From Rhabdophis nuchalis (Eukaryota > Chordata > Lepidosauria > Squamata > Natricidae), in contig CM077643.1 of NCBI GenBank assembly GCA_039707465.1, forward strand, positions 63,428,605 through 63,492,604: DNA of 64,000 bases, given 5' to 3'. The notes beneath the pieces were generated by a model. It worked only from the letters and a program-made list of their open reading frames with translations. It was not told where the DNA came from and ran no database searches. The first letter of the stretch is position 1. Each line of letters begins with the position of its first letter. The translations under genes were made by a program, and so were the position numbers. Of the stretch, positions 20,480 through 29,910 are shown piece after piece.

Positions 20480-21530
20480 GTGATAATCGCAGGCAGGGGT
20501 GGTGGGGTAGCGGTCATTATTAAGGAAGGCCTTGAGCCGAGAGAGACCATTGTGCCTCAGACTACCGGCTGTGAGTCCCTCTGCGTGAAGTGGGGCCTAG
20601 GGAGGCAGTTGGGCTTGCTGGTTGTATACCTGGCTCCCCGCTATGTAGCAGCAGCCCTCCCCGAGCTCCTGGAGGTGATCGCTACGGTGGCAGTGGAGAC
20701 CCCCAGACTTTTAGTCATGGGGGACTTTAATCTGCCATCGCTGGGCGAATCATCCGTGGCAGCTCGGGAGTTCATGGCTTCCATGACGGCCATGGACCTG
20801 ACCCAAGTAATTCAGGGCCCCACCCACGAGGGTGGACATACGCCGGATCTCATCTTTGTCTCAGGCCAATGGAAGAGTGATCTGGGTATAGGGGATATAG
20901 TCATCACACCCTTGTCATGGTCAGACCACTCACTTCTCCGGCTCGACTTTCCGACCGCTGCTCCCCTCCGCGGGGAGGCGGAGCCAGAATTACCAATCTG
21001 GTACCGCCCCAGGCGCTTGATGGACCCGGATGGGTTCCAGACAGCGCTTGGGCCATTTCCTGTATCCCTGACCCGCGCCCCGATGGAGGACCTCACGGCC
21101 GCATGGAATTCTGCTGCCGTGGGAGCCTTGGATCGGGTCGCGCCCTTGCGGCCTCTCTTGCGGCGGCGAACCACCCTAGCTCCTTGGTTCACTGAGGAGC
21201 TGCGGGTGATGAAGCGCCGCAAGAGATGCCTAGAGAGTAGATGGAGGTCTAGCCGTTCTGAATCTGACCGGACACAGGTAAGAGCCCATTTACGGACTTA
21301 CATTGTGGCGCTGAGAGTGGCCAAACGTCATCATTGTGCTACTCTCATAGCATCCGCAGAAAACCGCCTTGCCGCCCTGTTTAGGGTGACCCGCTCCCTC
21401 CTTCAACAGAGGGAGCGGGAAGCCCCACTACAGGGTAGAGCAGAGGAATTTGTGACTTTTCTGCAGGAGAAAACCGCTCAGATACAGAATGAGCTAGCCC
21501 CCATTCTTGGTCAGTGGGATGCCACGAGAG
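20480..21530 (+). pseudogene. L2-type LINE endonuclease domain (5' part of ORF2)
   Basis: This is the apurinic-like endonuclease that nicks target DNA for target-primed reverse transcription. Visible motifs are VVYLAPRYV, the MGDFN box (about 20718), and the SWSDHSLLRLDF box (about 20920-20945) with its catalytic Asp-His. A basic linker with RKRCLESRWR follows. The N-terminal part of the domain is missing because the insertion is 5'-truncated. Near 21525 a frameshift moves the protein into the downstream frame. The downstream half resumes with WEEFDSVT, as in the antisense copy at about 34310. It is otherwise free of stops. Confidence 0.85.
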
Positions 21531-23118
21531 AGATCTTGTTTGGGAGGAGTTTGACTCCGTTACTTCCGAAGATATGGACAGGTTACATGGGCGACTGCGA
21601 GCCACCACATGTTTATTGGACCCGTGTCCCTCCTGGCTTGTACTGGCATCCTGGGAGGTGACACGAGGCTGGCTCCAAGAGGTTGTCAACGCATCCTTAA
21701 GTGAGGGTTCCTTGCCTGCTTCCCTAAAAGAAGCTATGGTGAGGCCCCTCCTTAAGAAGCCCTCTTTGGACCCAGCTCTTTTAAACAACTATCGTCCAGT
21801 CTCCAACCTTCCCTTTTTGGCGAAGGTTGTCGAGAGTGTGGTGGCACAACAGTTTCCCCGTCACCTGGAGGAAATTGAGTATCTAGATCCGCGCCAGTCC
21901 GGCTTTCGGCCCGGGCATAGCACCGAGACGGCATTGGTCGCGTTGGTAGATGATCTCTGGAGGGCCAGAGATGGGGGATGTTCCTCCATCCTGGTCCTAT
22001 TAGACCTCTCAGCGGCTTTCGATACCATCGACCATGGTATCCTATTGCATCGGCTGGGGGGGTTGGGGGTGGGAGGCACCGTTTTACGGTGGTTCTCCTC
22101 CTACCTCTCTGGCCGATCGCAATTTGTGTTGGCAGGGGAGCAGAGGTTGACCCCGAGACCCCTCACATGCGGGGTGCCTCAGGGGTCGGTCCTCTCGCCT
22201 CTCCTGTTCAACACATACATGAAGCCGCTGGGTGAGATCATCCGTGGTTTTGGGGTGGAGTACCATCTTTACGCTGATGATACTCAGTTGTATATTTCCA
22301 CCCCAAACCACCCCAACGATGCCGTAGCGGTGATGTGCCAGTGCCTGGAAGCCGTACGGATCTGGATGGGAAGGAACGGACTCAGACTCAACCCGACCAA
22401 GACCGAGTGGCTGTGGTTTCCGGCTGCCCGATTCAACCAGCTCACTCCATCGCTGGCCATAGGGGGCGAACATCTTGCCCCTGTGGATGGGGCGCGCAAT
22501 TTGGGTGTCCTCCTGGATACCCGGCTGTCCATGGAAGATCAAGTGACAGCCGTGGCCAGGAGGGCGTTTTACCAGGTTCGCCTGGTTCGCCAATTGCGCC
22601 CCCTATTGGATCGGGACGCCCTTCGCACAGTCACTCATGCTCTCGTGACATCCCGACTGGACTATTGTAACTCTCTCTACATGGGGCTCCCCTTGAGGTG
22701 CACCCGGAGGCTTCAGCTAGTCCAGAATGCAGCCGCGCGAGCAATTATGGGGACCACTAGGTCGACCCACATAACACCGCTCTTGCGCGAGCTGCACTGG
22801 CTACCTGTCGTCTTCCGGGTGCGCTTCAAGGTGTTAGTTATCATCTTCAAAGTGCTCCATGGCTCGGGACCTAGCTATCTGCGGGATCGGATCCTGCCCC
22901 ATACATCCTCACGGCCGATCCGCTCCCACAGAGAGGGACTTCTCCGGGTGCCGTCCACTAGACTCTGTCAGCGGGCGACTCCCAGGGGAAGGGCTCTCTC
23001 TGTGGCGGGCCCGGCCCTCTGGAACGACCTTCCCCCCGATATCAGGATGACCACTGACCTCCGCTCCTTCCGTCTCAAGCTAAAAACACACTTCTTCTGT
23101 CTGGCCGGCCTAGGATAG
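21525..23118 (+). pseudogene. L2-type LINE reverse transcriptase (3' part of ORF2)
   Basis: The RT domain includes the NYRPVSNLPFL segment, motif A LDLSAAFDTIDH (about 22000), motif B GVPQGSVLSPLLF (about 22170), and the catalytic YADDTQ (from 22270). The C-terminal thumb and tail follow (DYCNSLYMGLP, LHWLPVVFRVRFK, GPALWNDLP). The frame is open for over 500 codons to a TAG at 23116-23118, so the active-site region is intact. Only the upstream frameshift and the 5' truncation disable this copy. Confidence 0.9.
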
Positions 23119-23302
23119 TCTCTCTGTCTTTGGGTTTTTTTAATGGGGTAGCACATTTTTAGCGAATTTTTAGCACAGGGTTGGTTTAATTGTTTTTTAT
23201 GAAATGTATGTATTTTTTGACTGTTTTTATTCTGCCTGTGCACCGCCCCGGGTCCCTGTGGGGAGAGGGTGCGGTTTAAAAATAAAATTATTATTATTAT
23301 TA

Positions 23303-24855
23303 TATTGTGGAAACTTTTTGCAACAAGAAAATGAAACTTTCACTCTCCTTCCTGTGAGGGGCGGGGAAGATGGCTCCTCTTTGTTCCCTGCCGGGAATTT
23401 TCCTTTTGTTTGTGAACTTTTCCTTCAGCATTTGAAATTGCAAGACTTTGAATTTTCCAGTTTAATTTCTCCTTGGGAAACCTTTGGTATCTCTCCCAAT
23501 ACGTGGACATCCAGATTGATTTTGATAACACAATTCTTTCTTCTTGGTTTCCTTGGCTTTCTTGGTTTTATGTGCTACCCGGACTGAACTTTTATTCGGG
23601 TTGTCCCGACACCTTGGACTTCATCGGCTGCTTGCTTTTCTGACGCCATTTTTCCTACAAATTAGAACTTATAATCAGAACAATGGCTTCTAAAAAACCA
23701 CCTATTGGAAAGTCCTTTTCTGCTCCATCATCAGCTCGCTCCAGTCCAGTTATGCAACAGACAAAGATCACCGCATTGTTGCAAAAAGAAGGGACTGGCG
23801 AGAGCACTCAGGAATTGTCAACAAAGGAGATGCTCCAGGACATAATGAAAAATGTACATGAAATCCGAAATGACCTGACAAATTTAAAACTAGAGCTGTT
23901 GGAGACACAAAGAAATACAATGGATAATAAACAAAAAATTAAGGCGTTGGAGGGGGATCAGCTGAGATGAGGGAAGAGGTAAAGGAAATTCGGAAGGAAA
24001 GCGTAGAACTGGGAGGTCATATGACCAAGATAGAATTCGAAAGAATGTCTTTTTTTCTCAGGTTCCAGAACATTCCAGAGATAGAAGAAGATCTTAAAGA
24101 TCTTATGAGTACAATTTTAGCAGATTATATTAAAAGGAACAAAGAACAACTCTGGTGGGATATGGACCTGGCTTATAGAATTAACTCAGCATACGCTAGA
24201 ATAAATGATGTACCAAGAGAAGTCCATATTAAATTTTTAAGGACGTCCACAAGGGATGAGATATTGTGGGCCCAGCGGGGAGGACCCCTGAAACATCAGG
24301 AAAAAGAAGTTGCTATTTTGAAACAAATTCCCCAAAAAATTAGAGAGATAAGAAGGAAATATTCCTTCTTGTCCAAAAAATTATATTAAAAAGGAGTTTG
24401 GTTCAAATGGTTACTGCCAGAAGGAATGTTGGTCTTCTGGGAGGGAGGTAGAATTAGAGTTAAAACATTAAGAGAGGTGGAGGCCTTTCTTCAAAAGCAT
24501 TCCTCACTCTTGGAGACGAAGAAGAGGGAAAAGGGGGGGCATGGCCCCGCCTGTCGATGGGAAGGGAGAAGAAGAATCAATAGCAAAAAGACTTAGATCC
24601 CAAAAATGACTTTATTTGAAATTTCACTGTGATAGTTGAATTAGATGGCAATGAAAAACATGATTGAACGTATGAAATATAAAAATGTAACTTATATGTA
24701 TGCTTGCCCTTTGTTTTTCTTTAAAAAATATTGTATTTGTATGACGTTTTGGGAGGACCACCACCTCCGGCATGGAAGCCACTAAAATGTTACTTTAACC
24801 CTATAACCTTTTTCCCATATATACTGTAAAACCAATAAAAATTGTTTTATGACAA
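23303..24855 (+). mobile_element. ORF1-only L1 derivative (HAL1-like)
   Basis: A 5' UTR of about 380 bases, including GGGGCGGGGAAGATGGCTCC, is followed by a broken ORF1 and then directly by a 240-base 3' UTR with AATAAA (near 24835). No ORF2 or RT sequence is present. The element at 1-775 has the same ORF1-to-tail junction. Mammalian HAL1 elements have this layout, so I call this HAL1-like by analogy. The element begins immediately after the TTA tail of the L2 element. Confidence 0.7.
23683..24609 (+). pseudogene. L1-type ORF1 protein, frameshifted
   Basis: The N-terminal frame (23683-23970) gives a Ser/Pro-rich start (MASKKPPIGKSF), then heptad-rich sequence (NVHEIRNDLTNLKLELLE), the ORF1p coiled coil. 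A frameshift near 23967 leads to the RNA-recognition domain (MTKIEFERMSFFLRFQNIPE, DLAYRINSAYARI). An in-frame TAA at 24387-24389 interrupts the C-terminal domain, which continues with PEGMLVFWEGG. A second frameshift near 24530 precedes the conserved end AKRLRSQK with TGA at 24607. The protein would be an RNA-binding chaperone; this copy is non-functional. Confidence 0.8.
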
Positions 24856-24859
24856 GAGA

Positions 24860-25475
24860 GATTCCAGCTATCGTTGTACTTTTCAGAACAAATTCATATT
24901 CCTTAATTCTATGCAGACGTTGTGTTGTGTACTGAATCAAAATGGCAGTTTGCCTGCTTTTAAGAGTATGAGGCATTTTCTTTAGTTATTTAATAGCAGC
25001 ATTCAACATGAAGGAGCCTTCATCTTTGTTACAAACCACAGGCATGGCTTAGCTAGAAATTTTCTAGCCGTGTATTGCAGATGCACTTTGAGACACTGGC
25101 ATATAAAACCAATGATGCATTTAGAAGATAGTCTTTCCAGCTAATAAATTGCTAGTGGTCCCAGTGAGACTTTCAAGAGGTATGTGTTTACAAGGCAATG
25201 ATTAAAATGTATTTCAGGAGCTATGCAACATGATTCAGCATATATTTATTCAGAAGAACTTCCTATACCCTCCTGAATAAGGCTTTCAACAAAGTAAAAA
25301 ATACTTTTGGATTTCAGAGTTTTGGTAGGTAGTATTTTTCAGTAGTGTTTGAATTTTTTCTTAAATTTCTGATTCACGAATCTGTTCATCTGGTGATATA
25401 TGAAAACCCTATCCTTTGCTACTAAACTACAGAAATATATACAGATATAGGTTTTCACACCAATATTTAGTTACA
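24860..25475. other. No recognised features
   Basis: AT-rich sequence. I see no gene, SINE or LINE signature. Confidence 0.45.
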
Positions 25476-25479
25476 GATT

Positions 25480-25690
25480 ATCAGAGTTGGGAGGGACTTT
25501 GTAAGTCATCTAGTCCAACCCCTCCCCCCCACCCAGCAGACCCTACACCGTTTACATTTGACAGATGACAGTCCAGTCTCTTCTTGAAAGCTTCCAGTGA
25601 CGAAGCTCCCACAACTTCTGAAGGCAAGCTGTTCCATTGGTTGAAGAAAATTTCTCCTTAACTGTTGAGTAGCATTGAGCACTGAGCTTT
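25480..25690 (-). mobile_element. CR1-like LINE, 3' tail fragment
   Basis: On the - strand the text follows the family 3' end: the GGAACAGCTTGCCTTCAG block, the AAGAAGAGACTGGA block, and the terminal AAGTCCCTCCCAACTCTG block. It is 5'-truncated and about 200 bases long. Confidence 0.75.
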
Positions 25691-25904
25691 GGGGATTTAG
25701 CAATCATGGTCTAGACAACAGATTTCCGTAACCACAATTGTCAATAAAACTTCAGGAAATCTGTTGTCTAGACCATACTCACTAAACCCTGAAGTTAAAT
25801 CTTGCCCAAGCCACATAAAAATCTAATTGTGGTGTTGCATGAAGATCTGGAAATGGATTCAATGTATACATATTACAAGACCGTCTAAAGAATATACAAT
25901 AAGG

Positions 25905-26162
25905 TACTGTGTTTCCCCAAAAATAAGACAGAGTCTTATTTTATTTTGACCCCCAAAATAAGCGCTTAGCCTTATTTTTGGGGAGGTCTTATTATTTTTG
26001 AGGTGCAGGAGGTGGCTAGTGTAGTCACCTCATGGCTGCAGCTGTGTTGCAATATTTTGGGGGAGGGCTTATTTTCAGGGGGAAACTTATTTTAGCGCAA
26101 GTGCTCAAAAGCCTGATTGGGCTTATTATCCAGGAAGGTCTTATTTTCAGGGAAACGGGGTA
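25905..26162. mobile_element. TA-flanked MITE with AAATAAGAC terminal repeats
   Basis: The left end (TACTGTGTTTCCCCAAAAATAAGAC) and the complement of the right end (ATACCCCGTTTCCCTGAAAATAAGAC) form inverted repeats of about 25 bp adjoining TA dinucleotides. TA flanks suggest a Tc1/mariner-type element. Several inner AAATAAG/CTTATTTT copies are present. A possible related end lies at 62720-62776. Confidence 0.55.
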
Positions 26163-26377
26163 TTTGTTATCACACCTAAGCTTCCAATGATGCTGTTTCT
26201 TCATCTTTCTTCAGTGTTTCAAATACTTCAAAATAAATTTTAATTGTTCACTTTCTGAAATAAACTCCATTTGTTTATACATTCATGCACCTGTGCATAT
26301 CAATCCAACACAGGGTTAGCTGTCCAGGTTAGGTCTGTATTCCAGAAGAATTGGAGTGGGAATTCACTGCTTAGACT

Positions 26378-26994
26378 TAGAATAACTTTATTGTCCCTTT
26401 GAATGTACACTAATCAGCATACATTAAAATGAAGTTTTATTGCATACAGCTCTCAAAGGGTCTCCCCTCTAACATACACCACATAAACAAGACAAGAGAA
26501 ATACATAAATACAAAATTATGCATGTACCCACATATATTATATGACACAGAGAAACAACACAGTCTAGTTTGGATGTGTACATGTACATGGCAAGAGAAA
26601 CAAATCTTGCTAGTTTACCAGGCGGATGGCATAGGGAACAAAGCTGGAAGCCCTGGAAGTCCAGAATCTGGAGGTCCTGCTAGAAATACTGGAAGTCCTG
26701 CTAGAAATACTTCAAAACTTCCTCCCAGGGGAGCAACAGAAAGTGACCATGAAGTGGGTGTGTGGGGTTTCTGACAATGCTTTGAGCTCTAAGCAAATAG
26801 CGTTTCCTGTCCTGAATGACAGGAAGAGAGCTTTCTATAATTTTCTCGGCTGTCCTTACCACTCTCTGAATGGACTTTCTATCTGAAGCACTGTTGCCAC
26901 CAAACCAAACAATGATGCAGTTTGTTAAAATGGTCTCAATTGTGCCTCTGTAAAAAGTGGCCAGGTTAAAAGGAGAAAGATGTGCTCTCCTCAT
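26378..26994 (-). mobile_element. LINE fragment with RT C-terminal tail (Rex1/L2-like)
   Basis: The - strand frame 26994-26701 encodes a recognisable RT tail: FNLATFYRGTIETILTNCI, then RKSIQRVVRTAEKI and HPLHGHFLLLP. The order is typical of many fish and reptile LINEs of the Rex1/L2 type. The 3' end continues to about 26378 with a TTTATTGTC-like terminus on the + strand. The fragment is 5'-truncated and I cannot decide the clade from it. Confidence 0.65.
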
Positions 26995-26999
26995 CCAAC

Positions 27000-28440
27000 G
27001 CAGGAAATGCAGGCACTAGTTTGCATGCTTTACTAAGGATGATGTGTGGAGAGACCAGTTCAGATTGTTAGTTATCTGGTACCTTATTCTACAAAAGGCT
27101 TCAATCTATTATTATTACAATTATTGGCTATCTATGTCACCATAGTGCTACTCTAGGTGGCTAGAGTTCATTCAACAATGAAAAACAAATAAAAAAGAAA
27201 TGTAAACAGAATGAAAACAAAACAGAAGAATAAAATAAGCAACAAAAAAGAAAAGAAAGAAAATACATCAATATGACTAGTAAAAAAAGATGAGTGAGGA
27301 GCAGAGTGGCGGAGGCGAGATGGAACCTGCTGTCAATCTAGCAAGCACCTCTATTTCTATATTGCACTTCAAACCAAGTTCAAGTAGTCCATCAACGCTT
27401 AACCAGTTTCTCTTTGGTGCTTTACACAGATGCTACTGCATCATCACACAAGGACTATCTTTGTTCTGAGAACAGTATCTTGCTTTGTATTCTTAGAACT
27501 TTTCATTCTCACATTTGTTTTCACATACTGCATAAGCAGAAATTGTACACAACAAATATTTTTGCCTTGTTCTGTATACTTGATCTTTCATACACTTTCA
27601 TTCACAAAATGCGTCCCATAATGCTACATCACATGGATCTCCACAAGAAATGGCTGCTTTCTTCAGAATAATAAAAGGAGCTCTCCATGTTGCACTGTAT
27701 GCTTCACCCCTTTGCACCTATGTGGTGTGACAACGCATGCACAAAACGGCAGGTCTTATGTAATACGGCTTTCATCATTCTACCATTCACTACTATGGAT
27801 GTTACTGTCACATCACTATTTATTTATTTAAGACATTTGTATGGCTGCCCAACTCAGTGACTCTGGATGACTTTGAACTTTGCTGTTGGAGAACATTCCT
27901 GTGGACAGCCAAGGAAACCCAGTAACTCCTTGAACAAATCAACCCAGAGTTCTCATTCAAGGCATCGCATTATCCTACTTAGGATATATTATATGAAGAC
28001 CTAGCTCTCTGGAGAAGGCTTTAATGTTGGGAAAGTTGGAAAAAAGGATGACCAGCAGCAAGGTAGATTGATTCAATTACAATGACAATGAGTTGGGAGA
28101 CTTGAAGGAACAGGTTAAGGAAAGAGCATTATGGAGGAAATATATCTGGTCTCTAGGAGTCAAAACTGACTTGATGGCACAAGATCATAATCAGACAGTT
28201 TAGGCTTGTTACTGACATACACATAAATTATGAAAGAAACAGAATAGCACCTTAAGACTTTGATAAGATCCAGCAAAGACCTTGAAAATTGGATTCATGC
28301 CCTAAGGTGATTCGTTAGGACAAATCCCACTAAAGGTATTTAATTCAACAAGCCGAGATTAAGCAAATCATTGATCATGTCACCATATTACTAACAGCAC
28401 CCCCCAAAGTAAACCTGTTTCGCTTCCTAAAACCGGTTGA
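27000..28440. other. Mostly unassigned sequence with short LINE tails
   Basis: Two short stretches (27110-27200 and 27818-27970) resemble LINE 3' ends ('GGTGGCTAGAGTTCATTCAACAATG' and 'TTTATTTATTTAAGACATTTGTATGGCTGCC'). No gene is visible. Confidence 0.4.
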
Positions 28441-28726
28441 ATTTCAATTCTACGTCAATGTCACTTCCACCAGCCTGGCACCTGATTTATCTGCGCCAAG
28501 GCTGAAGCAGCGCCCCAGTGGAGCACAGCAGGCGGAAAGGAGGGGGGCTCCGCAGTAAAAACGGCCTCGGACACCGGGAGAGCAAAGGGAGGCGAGACGG
28601 GTGGAGGGACAGCAGCGGAACGAGGACATTTCCAATACACTTGCAAGGCAGGTCGTTCCGGTTTTTAATATCTTCGCGGGCATGTTTAAATTCAAGAAGC
28701 TGGCACACAAAAAACAACAGCAAGAA

Positions 28727-28741
28727 ACAAGATAAGCGGAA
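28727..28741. repeat. Left 15-bp target-site duplication of palindromic insertion
   Basis: ACAAGATAAGCGGAA occurs here and again at 28965-28979, immediately outside the palindromic insertion. A perfect 15-bp duplication fits target-primed reverse transcription better than DNA-transposon insertion. Confidence 0.85.
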
Positions 28742-28964
28742 TGTCTACGAAGATTCTCCGTCATCCAGGTCACGGTTGTCCCAAAGGTGCTTTTTCAAGA
28801 GGCAACCGGACTTTCTGGTTTTTCTATGAAGACGTTTTGACTTCTCATCCCAGAAGCTTCTTCAGCTCGGTGCTCACAACTGAAAAAGCTTCTGGGATGA
28901 GAAGCGAAACGTCTTCATAGAAAAACCAGAAAGTCCGGTTGCCTCTTGAAAAAGCACCTTTGGG
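28742..28964. mobile_element. Palindromic insertion with GATGAGAAGCGAAACGTC motif
   Basis: Two nearly perfect complementary arms of about 85-90 bases (28776-28862 and about 28885-28968) surround a short loop. The right arm carries GGGATGAGAAGCGAAACGTCTTC, which resembles part of a hammerhead-ribozyme core. A 15-bp target duplication flanks it. The combination suggests a Penelope-like or other LINE-mobilised fragment inserted head-to-head. There is no coding capacity, and no functional ribozyme can be claimed. Confidence 0.55.
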
Positions 28965-29459
28965 ACAAGATAAGCGGAAGAACGACTGAGGGCGGGCGAG
29001 TCCCGCGCGAAAGAGCCAGCGAGCGCTGCAGCCAACGCGCAAGGAATCCCAATCCGGGCGTTGATTCGGAAACTCGTCCCGATGCGTTAAATCAAAAGTT
29101 CAGGCCCCGAGTAAGGGTTACTACACCGTTACAACTAGGAGAAACGTCCGCAAGGTCGTCTCTTCCTCCTATATGCGTGCCCAGGATCAGGACACGAACC
29201 CACGTCTAAGCACAACATCTCAGAAAGGCGTCACGAAACGCACTGGCGGGAATTCATTTCCCCGGAGAAACTTCAACCAGGTATGAGAGGATCCGTCTGC
29301 CGGGCGACCGACCGGCCAACCGACTCAACGTCCCTCCAGCAAGTTTTTGTTCTCCTCCACAGCCCGACGGCCGCCCCTCCCGAGCGGACCACGTGTCACA
29401 GGGGCTGCCGCGCAGGCTCCGCGCTTGCTCCTCCTCTCCTCCCCTCCCCTCCCGCCCTC

Positions 29460-29616
29460 CCGAGAAGTCTGGCCGGAGCGGTGGAGGAAAATGGCGGCCG
29501 CGAAGGCGGCTGGGGCAGACGGCGGAGGAGGCAGCGGGAGCTGCTGAGCCGGGCCGGGGTCGAGAGCCCAAGTCGGGAGCGGCTGAGGCTCCGGGCGGCC
29601 GTGAAAGACTCGCGCG
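29460..29616 (+). other. BTBD7: Putative BTBD7 non-coding exon 1
   Basis: The sequence ends in CTCGCGCG followed by GTGAGT at 29617-29622, an excellent splice donor in the core of the CpG island. The start is approximate. It contains an 18-codon upstream ORF (29491-29547, MAAAKAAGADGGGGSGSC). Assignment to BTBD7 rests on strand, position and the absence of any other + strand gene. Confidence 0.55.
29486..29500 (+). promoter_or_regulatory. YY1-like site overlapping an upstream ATG
   Basis: GGAAAATGGCGGCCGC fits the YY1 consensus AANATGGCGGC. YY1 sites in this orientation commonly lie just downstream of transcription starts of CpG-island genes, which supports a start site shortly upstream. Confidence 0.6.
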
Positions 29617-29910
29617 GTGAGTGGGAGGCTCGGAAGCACAAGATGGGCTGAAGGGGGGGGGAGGCATCTGGGGGGCGATGGCATCCCCCCCCACACCGTC
29701 CCCGACCCCTCTGGAGTCGCGCGGATCCAACTCTGTTCATCGGCCACCTTCGCCTCCCATCAGTCGCTGTGGGCTCCCTGGCCGAGCGCTTTTCAGTCTC
29801 CGCGGCGTTTGGGTTGCTTGGAGTTGTTCCCTTGGCTGAAAACCCAAACAAAAGCTCTGGGGCCACAAGCAGGCGGGGACCCCACTCTAGGGCTCCGCTA
29901 AGCCCCGGGC

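Larger units (their letters stand above)
20470..23300 (+). mobile_element. L2-type LINE, long 5'-truncated copy
   Basis: The element runs from within the endonuclease domain to a TTA microsatellite tail at 23280-23300. Its protein is split in two frames (20480-21530 and 21514-23118) by one frameshift near 21525. It is the best L2-type copy in the window and the reference for the fragments elsewhere. The A-x-F-D-x-I-D-H form of motif A points to the L2 clade. Confidence 0.9.
28970..29910. promoter_or_regulatory. CpG island, BTBD7 promoter (possibly bidirectional)
   Basis: GC and CpG content rise sharply here compared with the AT-rich surroundings, peaking at 29290-29620. The island lies upstream of the BTBD7 coding exons, and a strong splice donor closes its core at 29617. 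In human, BTBD7 and UNC79 are transcribed divergently from adjoining start sites, so the - strand promoter of UNC79 may share this island; that part is inference. Almost all ORFs in the island are shadows caused by GC richness. Confidence 0.8.

Noticed and set aside
1..29000. UNC79 coding exons on the - strand
   Set aside because: I scanned the minus-strand frames for the known N-terminal region and saw nothing convincing. The first intron is likely longer than this window.
29270..29285. CAACCAG|GTATGAG as an alternative first-exon donor
   Set aside because: A good donor match but with no supporting exon evidence. The donor at 29617 in the island core is the simpler choice.
29254..29901. Several overlapping ORFs of 90-158 codons on both strands
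   Set aside because: They follow from GC richness of the CpG island, where stop codons are rare. None shows a recognisable domain.
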